64,000 bases of DNA from NCBI GenBank assembly GCA_037893225.1, contig JAZGUH010000327.1, positions 1 to 64,000 on the forward strand, written 5' to 3'. Both the position numbers and the translations under genes were made by a program. Origin of the DNA: Hippasteria phrygiana. Lineage: Eukaryota > Echinodermata > Asteroidea > Valvatida > Goniasteridae. This document shows, piece after piece, positions 1 to 10,300 of the stretch. Below the pieces are notes generated by a model. The model saw nothing but the letters and a program-made list of their open reading frames with translations. It had not been told where the DNA came from and ran no database searches. Every line of letters begins with the position of its first letter. The first letter of the stretch is position 1.

Positions 1-1514
1 GGCTGACACACTTTCTCACCGTTGGTGGTGCCATTTAACCTCTTTGTTTTGTTCTTACCCATAGGCAAAATAAGACCTGTAGTGTTTATGCTTTTCTGGT
101 TTGCAACTTTAGGCCCCTATACAATCCGACCATGTTCAAAAGAAATGTGAATAGATATCTTCTCTCCATTTAATTTTCTTTCTTCTTTCTTCCGTAGCCC
201 AAACCTTTGAGTGGCCCTCGGGCCTTGTGATGGGCGATTTCAAAAAAACTAAAACAAAAACAAGCCAACAAAAATTTAATAAAAAAAACCTCCCCCCCCC
301 CCCCCCCCCTGGATCCGCGCCTGGAAAATATTATTTGATGTCGTCGGGTCGCTGAATACACCCTTTTTGAGATAGGGCTCCTGATGTTCTGCAAATGCGA
401 CGCTAATTTGTTTTTTCCTAAAGTGGCAATAACTCCGACTTGAACAAAGTCTGAAGGCATCGCAAGTCAAACGTTCATTCCAACCTCGTCCCCGAGTCGA
501 TCGAGCCGTACGTTACCACTAGCCGCTTTCTCTCGCTGGTGTTGAAAATTTGCATATCCAAAGAATGGCTTAGAATTAGGTGGATTGCATATGATGTGTT
601 CTGTGAGCTTCCTTACGGCGATACAAAATATAACCTGGCATTGCAGGTACATCCTCATAATTTGCCAGGCTGGTGCAGGCAAGCCTATTCAAAATCCATG
701 TTAGCTCAGGTTAGGTTCCATACTCCGATACGTAGGACATTTTTTGGCAATTTGTTTTGAGGTTATAAATAGGGGCCGATTTACAGTGGCGCGCCACCAA
801 AAGTTTGTAACGCAGTGAACATTGTACGCAATGCACGGTTGAAAAGGGTTGACACATTCGGTCGTGTTTATTGTTTTTCTCATGTACAGTTCTCATTACG
901 AATCATCAGCTTCAGTAATCAGTAACTAATCAGAAACAAAGGCGAAGTACTCTCCTAGCCAGGGTCTACTATTGAGAACGACGTTGAACGTAGACCCGGG
1001 GACGTTTATTCTTCTGAGCGGTTTGTGAGCAGTTATGTGCATTTGTTATTTTGTGCACGGGTCAACTACAAGTTCATGTGAAAGACGGCTGTTTTTTGTT
1101 CCTTTCTATTGAAGTTAAATAGATTTAGGCCTAGACGTTATTTGTGTGTGTCCCTAAATGGTTGTGTGGCTTTACAAACAAAAACCACTGCCACACAATG
1201 TCAGGCGATTTCAAGCGTGACCAAGGGTACAAACTGACTTAACTGCAAGTTGCCTACCAGGTCGTTGTGTGAACAACTGAGTATTGTACTGAGGTCAGCA
1301 TTTTGTTTGCTGTGTACACACTATTAAAAATGTGTACAAAGTGCACAAATGTACATGTACATGTATGGATAATGCCGTATGCAGCTAGTACATGAGGTGA
1401 TTTGGGGAATGTCATGTGCACACCTCGTTTGATGCTTAGAGTTACTACAGCATTGAACAAAGTTGTTTACAGCCGTGTTGGTCAGCTAGATACAGATAAA
1501 GGTAGCACTTTAAA
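1..1514. other. Intergenic, no gene recognised
   Basis: No convincing coding region. A C-homopolymer (about 292-310) is followed by TGGATCCGCGCCTGG, which resembles one end of the hAT-like elements at 30203 and 31579, so a broken copy probably sits at about 285-330. Short open frames here are not supported by splice sites or recognisable peptides. Confidence 0.6.
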
Positions 1515-1523
1515 GACTAATGC

Positions 1524-1954
1524 AACTTGCGCCAATTTTTTTCGCCAAAATTTGCGATATATTGCGCTATTTGCAAATTTTGCTATTTGTTGCGATTTTT
1601 GTTGCGAAATGCTGTTGCCCACCGGCGCAACGAGCGCAAGAATTCGCATAAATCACAGATTGTTCAGGTATATCTCAATTCAATTCCGGACACAGAAGAG
1701 TTGGGAAACGCTTGTGCTGCCTTGCGCTGCATTAATTGCACTCGTTGCGCATGCTTGCGTTAGGCCTGTACACTGCTTGCGATGCATTGCGAAAGACGTC
1801 TAGCGCAGCTTGGCTTGCGCTATTTTGCGCTATTATTGGGCAGGTTTAAAACTAGCGCAACAGCTTGCAGAGCCATTTGCCGCGCTACTTGCGCTATTTT
1901 TGGCTTCGCAAGCTGGCGCAAGCAGTTTCGCAAGCTAACGCAGTTGGTGGGCAA
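1524..1954. repeat. Inverted-repeat element with phased TTGCG/CGCAA words
   Basis: TTGCCCACC at 1615-1623 is matched by its complement GGTGGGCAA at 1946-1954, which bounds a 340-bp element. Inside it, and also to its left from 1524, the words TTGCG and CGCAA recur every roughly 10-11 bp. The open frame across it follows from the lack of stop triplets in this word set and shows no protein family. It is probably a non-autonomous DNA transposon; no TSD was found. The array outside the left terminus may be a second copy or show that the true end lies near 1524. Confidence 0.6.
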
Positions 1955-2142
1955 TGTGCATAACTATAATTAAAAATATGGCATAAGCTTTCGCTACAGC
2001 TACTTCATCAGATGCAATGAATAGAGACAATCTACTGTCTGGGAAAAGAGTGTAAGCAATGGAGGTGGTGACTCGGAGTTAATCCTTTTTGGGGCCGAGA
2101 CGATGGCCCTCTGACGTCACGTTTTGCATACAATTTGGTTAA

Positions 2143-2741
2143 AGGGACACATTGCCTTCAAATGTCATGAAATTGTGCTGTTTGGAAATGTTCCTTATCT
2201 TTTATAAGAGTTGTTCATGCACAAAAACACGTACAATGTGTTGTAATTAGTGAGTAGTGATAAAAAAAAAAAAAAATTGCCTCTAACCCCCGACATCTGA
2301 CCCCCGAAACATTGACTTATTTCCAGTAGTAAATACCACCGTCTAAATAATGCGCAAAATACACTGTAAGAGTCTTTAGGCTGGCGCCGCAGCCAGTGGC
2401 CTTGTAAACCTATCAGATGATCGTCAGGTACCATTCTCTACCACGCGACACATCGCCAGTGCTGCGCGCCGTGCCATAGTACATCAAAATGGATTAACAG
2501 AACGTACTTCAACCAGCTGCGACTGGAAATACGACTGGTGAACACGGTCTGCCATTTTGTGGAGTCAAAAATTTGGTTCTACAAAATGGCGGACCGTTAT
2601 TTGTCACGAAATTAAGCAAAAACCACGCAATTTGAAGGGATAGTTATGTGAATCTTTATATTCTACTTTTAAGAAAGCTTCCCAACCATATCTATTTCAG
2701 TTTTATAGCCCAAATCGCAAAATCCAAAGCAATGTGTCCCT
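2143..2741. mobile_element. TTAA-flanked MITE (Kolobok/piggyBac type)
   Basis: AGGGACACATTGC at 2143 and its reverse complement ending at 2741 are flanked directly by TTAA (2139-2142 and 2742-2745). The 599-bp interior has no open frame, so it is non-autonomous. TTAA targets are typical of piggyBac and Kolobok elements; assignment to Kolobok is by resemblance to elements known from invertebrate deuterostomes and is not proven here. Confidence 0.75.
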
Positions 2742-2745
2742 TTAA

Positions 2746-4009
2746 AGAGTGACGTTCGGGTCAGATCGCCTTTGAATTATGTGACCTCTGATGCACTTTA
2801 ACCAAATTCAAGCAAAACAGGATGCGTGCGCATACCGCCGGGGACATTTTGGTTTAGATCTAAACAAGGGCACATGGTCTATACTGGGATAAAAGTCCCT
2901 ATTCATGCAGTCCTTGTTGTACAGAGTTCAAGGTGTGAATAATCGTTTGTTCAACAGTTTCCCTTTAAAGTCTGGTCTTGACTCCTTTTCTGAGAACAAT
3001 TGACGCACTGCAAGTGATTTCTCAACCCGCCGTCACTGCTGCACCATACACCCGGGGTGCAGCATGTGAACGACATCTGAGGAATTTACTTCGGCACTTG
3101 ATGTACCAACAATGTCTATGATTCTGGAAGAAATATGCCTACAGTGCAGATGTGTCATTCTGTTTGTACATTTACTTTGTTAGTGGAGGTAGCAGGTTGG
3201 CAGATCTTTGTAATTGTATTTTGTAGCATGTTTAGTACACGGTCCCACTGAGTTCTTCAGTGACGGCGCTTTCAATATAGCCTTTACACATACAGTTACA
3301 TTGAAAGCGTATCAACACTTATACAACTTCTGAACAAATCCCTGCATCTGATTGGTGGATTGCTGAGCATGCGCAAGCAATAATTTATTCGTGGCTGCAC
3401 CTCAAAAATAGAAGTTATATTCAACGGTGAATAGAACTGCAATTGAGGATTTATTCAGGTGTTGTATAAAACAAATATTGAATGTTTCACGTTCGTGCAA
3501 TTATGGACAAAATAATTTCATTCGGTAACAGATGGAATTTTCCATTCCACTCAGCTTCGCCCCGTGGAATGGAACATTGCATCCGTCACTTCATTATTCT
3601 TACCTTCGCACTCACAAACATTTATTATTTGTATAATAGCGCATTGCTATTCTAAAAATACAAAAATCGAAATTATCGATATTTAGATAAATTATGTGGG
3701 AGTATAACACACTCCCCCCCCCCCCCCCACCACGTGCGGACCTGTTAATGCACATTTAAACTTATGTAAAAGCTGCAATATGGGTGCTCTGGCTGAAAAT
3801 TCCAATTCCATTTTTTAAAGAAAAAACGTGTACCGGTATACTGCTACTGCACTCTTTGATGATGTGGTCTTAACTGTATAATACGCGCGATAATTGTTCA
3901 AGGAGCGTCCCGCTCCTATTTCACAAAAACGAAACTTATTAACCGTGTTATCAGGTATTTATAAAGCACCTTTGCCAAAAGATTATCATTAGAGCTGGGA
4001 ACAAGTGAA
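2746..4009. other. Intergenic, no gene recognised
   Basis: AT-rich sequence with a C-run near 3713-3729 and a short near-palindrome around 3530-3565. No exon, RNA gene or complete element could be supported. Confidence 0.5.
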
Positions 4010-4628
4010 ATCAATACAGATACGTTTTTAAGGGTACCTTAAACTGTTCCAGAGATGAAGCATTACAGATAGTGATTGGGAGAGTGTTCCATGATCAGGG
4101 CCCGGTGTCACGGTCTCATTTATCCGGTGTGCCCAGTTTTCCGGAACACTGTAATAACGCTACTGAACTCTAACAAATGCATGCGCAGTGATGTATTTGT
4201 AAGGGTTGAGTAGCGTTAAATAGTGTTCTTGAAAACTGGGCACACTCTATAAATGAGACCGTGACACCGGCAAAGGAGAAAGCACGGTCCCTAGTAGTCC
4301 TGGCAGTGAGAGGGATGACAAAGTTTGCCTCCGAGCGGAAGACCTTGTCGGTTTGGTTTGGTTTGGTGAGGTCGACAACATCGGAAATGTATGATGGGAA
4401 CATATTGGACATGGTCTTGCACATGTTGACTGCTGTCTTGAAGACGACCCGTTGGTTAATTGGGAGCCAGTGCAATTCAGCAAGAACAGGTGTGGCATGG
4501 GAGTGCTTCGGGTGGATAAGGCGAGCGGCCTTGTTTTGAAGTTTTTGGAGACGGTCGAGATCTTGTTTCGTGATTCCGGTGAAAAGGAAGTTGCAGTAAT
4601 CTAGGCGAGAAAGTCTACCAGTGCCCAC
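4010..4628 (-). pseudogene. 3' fragment of a non-LTR reverse transcriptase, split by a MITE
   Basis: Read on the minus strand, the segment 4628-4271 encodes the C-terminal part of a LINE reverse transcriptase: SRLDYCNFLF, then LQKLQNKAARLI, LHWLPINQRV and RAFSFAG. The frame breaks at 4270 and resumes at about 4102 with WNTLPITICNASSLEQF and LKTYLY, the usual continuation in CR1/L2/jockey-type proteins. The 168 bp between is a MITE (next entry). The remnant is 5'-truncated and has a stop after the insertion, so it is dead. Confidence 0.85.
4103..4270. mobile_element. MITE inserted in the LINE fragment
   Basis: Near-palindromic element: CCGGTGTCACGGTCTCATTT at the left is mirrored by AAATGAGACCGTGACACCGG ending at 4270, and complementarity continues for about 75 bp per arm. 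Removing it rejoins the reverse transcriptase reading (RAFSFAG to WNTLP). CCGG is present at both edges and may be the TSD, with the element then starting TGTCACGG. Confidence 0.85.
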
Positions 4629-5218
4629 ACAACGGCATGACAGGTGTCGAAGTCGAGGTACTTTATGGATAGTTTATGGACCTGCAACTCCCAGTGACAT
4701 GATCACTCATCGACATTAAGCTGTTACCCATCTTCAATCGATTATAGTGGAAGGTCTCATTAGAAAACTCATAACGTATGCCAACAAATTAGCAATCGGG
4801 GTGCCACGCCCCAAAAGCACCGACACAGCATCTTTAAAACAGCCTCGTGTTTCAATCAGAAGAGAAGTTATAATTGCATGACCAACCATCATCATTTTCA
4901 AAACGTAAATCAAGAGAATAGAAAGAATGCATGAACGCAATTATGGGAACTGAAAATATCAAGCCAATTTTTATTACAAATATATACCCGGTATCTCTAT
5001 TTTCTCCAAACAACATATACATCCCGCAATATTATGATTACAAAAACAGATAGGCCTACTAAGGACATAATACTACGTTTTCCCAGACCTCTTATGTCTG
5101 TTTTATGCTAGAAGAGCCTAAATCTAACTGAACGATCATCCCAACATTTACCTTTTTAATGAACCCTTGACACTTAAAACAAAATTGTACTAATGGCCAC
5201 TAACTGAAATAAATCTTA
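4629..5218. other. Intergenic, no feature recognised
   Basis: AT-rich sequence between the LINE fragment and the SINE array. Nothing coding or structured was identified. Confidence 0.5.
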
Positions 5219-6292
5219 GTACGGTAACCCGGAGGTCGCAGGTTCGAATCCCGCTCCTGCCAGTTTCTTTGTTCACCTTGAAAATGTATTCAAATGTACC
5301 TAGTCAGTTTCCCTTGTGGATTGTTTGACGATTTATAAGTTAAAAAGTCGTATCCTCGTTGAGTGATCCCCACAATGTCGCTTCCCAGGTTGTATCGTAA
5401 AATTTGGTGTGATCCCTGGCTATACGGCATTCTGGGTTTATGACTTCTGAATAGCGCCCACCCGAACAAAGATACTGACAATTTGGAAGACCGCCAACAT
5501 AGGGCAAGATAGCTCAGTTGGTAGAGCGCCGGTACGGTAACCTGGAGGTCGCAGGTTCGAATCCCGCTCCTGCCAGTTTCTTTGTTTACCTTGAAAATGT
5601 ATTTAAATTTACCTAGTCAGTTTCCCTTGTGGATTGTTTGACGAATTATAAGTTAAAAAGTCGTATCCTCGTTGAGTGATCCCCACAATGTCGCTTCCCA
5701 GGTTGTATCGTAAAATTTGGTGTGATCCCTGGCTATACGGCATTCTGGGTTTATGACTTCTGAATAGCGCCCACCCGAACAAAGATACTGACAATTTGGA
5801 AGACCGCCAACATAGGGCAAGATAGGTAAGCACTTAAAAAGACCAACCAAAATGACATCGTCACGCCTTGTGCCTATTCAATAAAGCCTTGTGCCTATTC
5901 AGTAAGGCCCAGTGCGCTTTCAGTAATACATGACGATGTCGTTTTGGTGGTTCTGAAACAGTGCCTTCCGGCAAGATAGCTCAGTTGGTAGAGCGCCGGT
6001 ACGGTAACCCGGAGGTCGCAGGTTCGAATCCCGCTCCTGCCAGTTTCTTTGTTCACCTTGAAAATGTATTCAAATTTACCTAGTCAGTTTCCCTTGTGGA
6101 TTGTTTGACGAATTATAAGTTAAAAAGTCGTATCCTCGTTGGGTGATCCCCACAATGTCGCTTCCCAGGTTGTATCATAAAATTGGGTGTGATCCCTGGC
6201 TATACGACATTCTGGGTTTATGACTTCTGACTAGCGCCCACCCGAACAAAGATACTGACAATTTGGGAGACCGCCAACATAGGGCAAGATAG
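5219..6292 (+). repeat. Tandem tRNA-derived SINE array, 313-bp period
   Basis: Three units, the first 5'-truncated at about 5219, then 5503-5815 and 5970-6282, each 313 bp. A unit begins with a tRNA-like head, GGCAAGATAGCTCAGTTGG (A box) to GGTTCGAATCCCGC (B box), which pairs through the D, T and most of the acceptor stem. Its loop would read GGT (Thr) but lacks U33 and has a poor anticodon stem. The head is followed by a body starting TTTCTTTGTTCACCTTG and ending GACCGCCAACATAG. Body and head repeat nearly identically. Units 2 and 3 are separated by the MITE at 5825. The array ends at a partial head at 6283. These are SINE copies, not working tRNA genes. Confidence 0.85.
5825..5969. mobile_element. 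MITE family M1 (9-bp TSD) inside the SINE A-box region
   Basis: Begins GGTAAGCACTT and ends GTGCCTTCC, with inner arms AAAATGACATCGTC and GACGATGTCGTTTTGG. It is flanked by the exact 9-bp duplication GGCAAGATA (5816-5824 and 5970-5978), which is the first nine bases of the SINE head. The same family occurs at 20730 and 24229. A 9-bp TSD is typical of Mutator-like elements; the family assignment is inferred. Confidence 0.92.
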
Positions 6293-6903
6293 CTAATCCT
6301 TTGTATAGCACTTTGCATTACCGGAAAAAAAAACAAATATATATTATCAAACACATAATAAAAACAAATCGATCGTTCATAAAGTGTATTTCTCAAGAAA
6401 ATCCCTATTGTTAGAGTTATCGTATCTTAGGTGTGGCATACATTCACTGCAATATGTCTATATTTTCACAATTTTCAATTCTCGTTTTGCATATAAAAAT
6501 TACCTGACTTGTTTAGGAAGTGAAGTGGAAAGGATTTCTATTTGGATTTATGCCCACTAACTTTCCTTTTCCTCGTGTTAAATAAGGAAAAGGGAGTGTG
6601 CTGCAGCGTGTATTAACTCACGCAGACCCCACACTCCTGAGGACACCAAATCCGCGTTTTTGCATCCCTGTGGAGACATGGCATTGTTCTCCCCTTTGTC
6701 CCTGTACTTAAGCAAACCCTTATAGACTTTGTACACAAAATTCCTTGTGGAGACAACCTAACCCATAGAATTGCCCTGTGGAGACCTATTCAGTCCCCTT
6801 GTCTCTATTGTTTTCATGTCTCCACACACAGCACATATACGAAAGTCGAGTTACACACTCATCCCGGTTCTTTTCAGAATCACACATCTTCCTATAGAAG
6901 AAA

Positions 6904-6909
6904 TTTATT
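6904..6909 (-). promoter_or_regulatory. Candidate poly(A) signal of the CSRP-like gene
   Basis: AATAAA on the minus strand about 295 bp downstream of the stop codon at 7202. Position and strand fit a 3' end for that gene. No independent evidence for cleavage here. Confidence 0.45.
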
Positions 6910-7005
6910 TCACATGGTGTTATTCTTTCTCTCATTGTACCCATCATGCAAAGCTTCAAATCGTATTTAGCGTGTATAAACTTGTTAATAACGGTGAGGG
7001 GCCTG

Positions 7006-7112
7006 GTCGCCGATATAATGGCCCGAAATTGGTTCCTGGGGGTCGACTAGACGTGGTCGACTAAAAATTAACCACAGTCCTTGATCGAACTTGCTCCTGG
7101 TTCCCGTGTCAT
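7006..7112. repeat. Degenerate GTCGAC inverted repeat
   Basis: CCTGGTCGCCGA at the left and TCGAACTTGCTCCTGG at the right, with two GTCGACTA words between. It resembles the element at 56525-56663 and a fragment near 16500-16600 (shared TTAACCACAGTCCTTGA). It lies just downstream of the CSRP-like stop codon, within the presumed 3' UTR. Confidence 0.5.
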
Positions 7113-7201
7113 TATGAATATCCGACTATTTAACCAGAGTCTGCCTCCTGATGTGACCAGACCCTTTTCAATACACTATAAACTAAAGTGATTTGGGGTT
7201 T

Positions 7202-7308
7202 TTACGGATGCCGCCGCAAAATGTGAATGGAGTAAATAAGCACAACCGTGAGTGCATAGGATCCATCAGGCACCGTTCGGCCAGAACCTCCAGTGGTATC
7301 ACGTAAAT
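7202..7308 (-). CDS. CSRP-like gene, terminal exon with membrane/GPI-type tail
   Basis: 107 bp, enters in phase 1 after the strong acceptor TTTTGTCTCTCAG and ends at TAA (7204-7202). It reads DLRDTTGGSGRTVPDGSY, then a hydrophobic stretch ALTVVLIYSIHIL, then RRHP. A small-residue spacer followed by a C-terminal hydrophobic segment fits GPI anchoring; the final basic residues also allow a single-pass membrane anchor. A poly(A) signal candidate lies 295 bp downstream. Confidence 0.75.
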
Positions 7309-10300
7309 CTGAGAGACAAAACAAAAGCTATTAGTACAAGTCCAGAATTACAATGCGTTGCTTACTCGAGCCAAAATTTCCTTGGGAAAAAAATAATCTA
7401 CTGAAATCTACTTTGGGAAAAAGTCGATTTAAAAATTGGGCACAGTTGGGTTGAACATCGATTGACGCGAGCAGACCCGAAAACGGCTCTTTCGATATTG
7501 AAGTCAGTCTAGAATCCACTGATCGAGATTTTGCCTTTTCGTTAGCAGGAAGAAGTGTTGTGCGCCTGCAGTGTTGATTACCGTACGGACCTCAAGATCA
7601 TAAGAAGCCTTTTCACATGAGGCGATTTTTACAAGCAACTTTGAGGCATCTATAACAATACTGCAGGCTACACGAACATAACATTTTCTAAGATTGTATC
7701 GACATATCTAAGAAAATTAGGTGAGAAATGAAACATTTTCAAAGTGAACAAAGAAAACTGGCTGGAGCGGGATTCCAACCTGCGACCTCTGGAGGTCGCA
7801 GGTTCGAATTCCGCTCCTGCCAGTTTCCTTTGTTCACTTTGAATATGTATTCAAATTTATTTATTCATTAAACAATCCACAAGGGATTTTATTTAGTCAG
7901 TTTCCTTTGTGGTTGGTTTGTTTGATGAGAAATAAAATTTGTTTCTTTCTTTGAGACTGCCTATAGAACCGATTTGCCTGTGAATTGCCTCGCCTGGCAT
8001 GGCCCTCAGTAAACCAAACCGGGAATTGCAGCCAATGGGCGAATTTCAGAAGAGAGTGGGTCATTTGACATCCCTGTTTGCAAATCTGTTATAAATAATG
8101 GCCATGCAGGACTACCGGTAGAATTTGAGGCGTCCCGGTCCCCTTCTCGCCTTCTATGATTCGCGTACTACACGGCAAGCATGGCTTCCATTTAATATCG
8201 CAATGAACACCGACAACACACAAGGACGTCAAGTCCTCGACTGATAGGGCAGAGACGGTTCATGACGTCATTCGACCAAAAACTGTGAACAAAATGGTGT
8301 CCGAGGGCGTCCAAAATGCTTGAGTGTAATCGATGTGCGTTGTATTTGAATGAATACTCGACGCAAATAGGCCTAGGCGGCAAAGTTGTTGATCGAACTA
8401 TATCCCTCAATTTGAATAAAGCCTGGCACAATAAAACATTCGCATAACTCGACGTCGCCGTTCATGGGGACGATCGCCATCACGGGCGTTAATCAAGGGG
8501 AGGGGGTGGGGTATATACCCACTTTGACAGGGGGTGGTCCATAGAAATCCACAACCGTAATACATTAACGCAATATTTGTGCGTATTATATGTGTATCCT
8601 AGCTCCATTTCCCCCTCCCCCACTTTTTGGAAACATTTTGCAGGCGTTATTTAAAAAAAGAAATATTGTTTGGGGGGGGGGGGTCATTTTGGGGCTATTT
8701 TCGAAAAGATATTTTGATAATTCTCCCCACTTTTGGGTACGGATTTACGCCGCTGATCTCCATGACTATGGTTTCGAAAGTACAGAAGCGTGACGTCATC
8801 TGGCATATTAAAGTGGTTCTAAACAAACTTCCGTAATGGCTGCCGAGTACCCAGCATTGCGAAAGTGATTTGTTTTGTCAACATCATAAATTTGAACGTT
8901 CCTTTGTCCTTTGTCTAAAGTCCCAATGAACGCCGACAGCACACAAGACGGTTATAACTTCTCTGAACGCTTAATCGCTTAGGCTATTTCCTTTCGATAT
9001 ATACCTAGATTTATATGGTAAATCTACTTTACAGACTTTATAGCCTACTCAAAATGATAATATGGGTCATGCATTTGAGTGGGCCTGCTCTCACAGCTTG
9101 ACTCGGATAGTCGGCAAAGTTGAACTTTGCGACTATCGCCGCCCACATTTACGACTATGGTCCAAATTTGCTGCTATCGCCGTCCGTGTTTGCGGCCGGT
9201 CACGACAGAACGTTATGCCAATTGGCATTACCGTCGGGGGATGCCCTGAAGATGCTGTCGGTGATTATAACGACTATAGGGAAACCAGGACTGCGTTCCA
9301 CTCACGCGAACAATGCAAAGGTTCGCCAACGTTCGCCGATTTTTTGTGCACATCCAAAATTGTTCCCGTAGTTGGTGAACGTTCGCGTTGTTTGCCTGAG
9401 TGGAACGCACCCCAGGCTTCACGTCGGAGATTTCTTACCCTTGCACTGCGAGGTTGGCGAGTATTCTCCCAAATCGTCCGCGCTGGCCTTCATCTTGAAT
9501 TCACGATCCATTCCATCTAAGTCTGGGCCTGTTGACAAAAGTGAAGCAATCTAGCATGTCAACAATTTCTGCCGTGTGTCAATGGTATTATGGCCAGCAT
9601 GTATACGTTCTATCCTAAGTTATATCCACCTTTGGATCTTGGCTAACTACGATTGTTTTACGTACTGTTAATTGAATTAACTAAACAACGATGGATCCAC
9701 GTCGGCGTGAGTGCCGTAGCCTAGGCCTATGCCCCATCCCAAACAATATATTATGTTGAACAGGCACAGGAATCCGAGTCCATTGGGGTGTACCCACCGA
9801 CCACCATATTTTTCAGTAAAACAATGAACTTTGAACAATGAACTTTCGACATCCAGACTACCGACTGAGCTATCTTGCGTGCTATGTTGGTGTCAAGGTT
9901 GCTTCAAAATTGTTGGTTAATAACATTGAATGTGCTCCTCTCGTGATGACTGGTATTCCCGACCTATTCCCCGATCAGCCTCCCTCACCCCTCTCGCCTC
10001 AACCCCGCCCACCCAGCCCCACCCCACCCCATCGATCATATAGATACCGAAATATTCCAGGCATTCAGTTTTAAGATAATTGTTAGGTCTACATTAATGT
10101 CCTCGGCAACTTACCAACGAAGTAAAACTTGAGCATTGCGCAGTTGGTCATTGGATTGACCTCTGCTTCTTGTGTAGCCACGATCTGCCACATGTCCACA
10201 TCAGTCATATGATCTTGAACTGTCTGCCTGAACTTATATCTGCAATGAAGCCGGATCGATCTCTGATAAATGAAAACTAACGGTGGAATGTGTATGATTA

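Noticed and set aside
1402..1803. 133-codon Cys/Arg-rich frame
   Set aside because: It runs into the TTGCG word array, which lacks stop triplets in this frame; no signal peptide or domain.
5503..5576. Working tRNA gene (Thr-like) in the SINE array
   Set aside because: A and B boxes are good, but the anticodon arm is poor, U33 is missing, an acceptor pair is mismatched, and the same head recurs with a SINE body at several places.
9062..9520. 152-codon plus-strand frame
   Set aside because: Spans a MITE (9285-9416) and the antisense of a CSRP-like exon.
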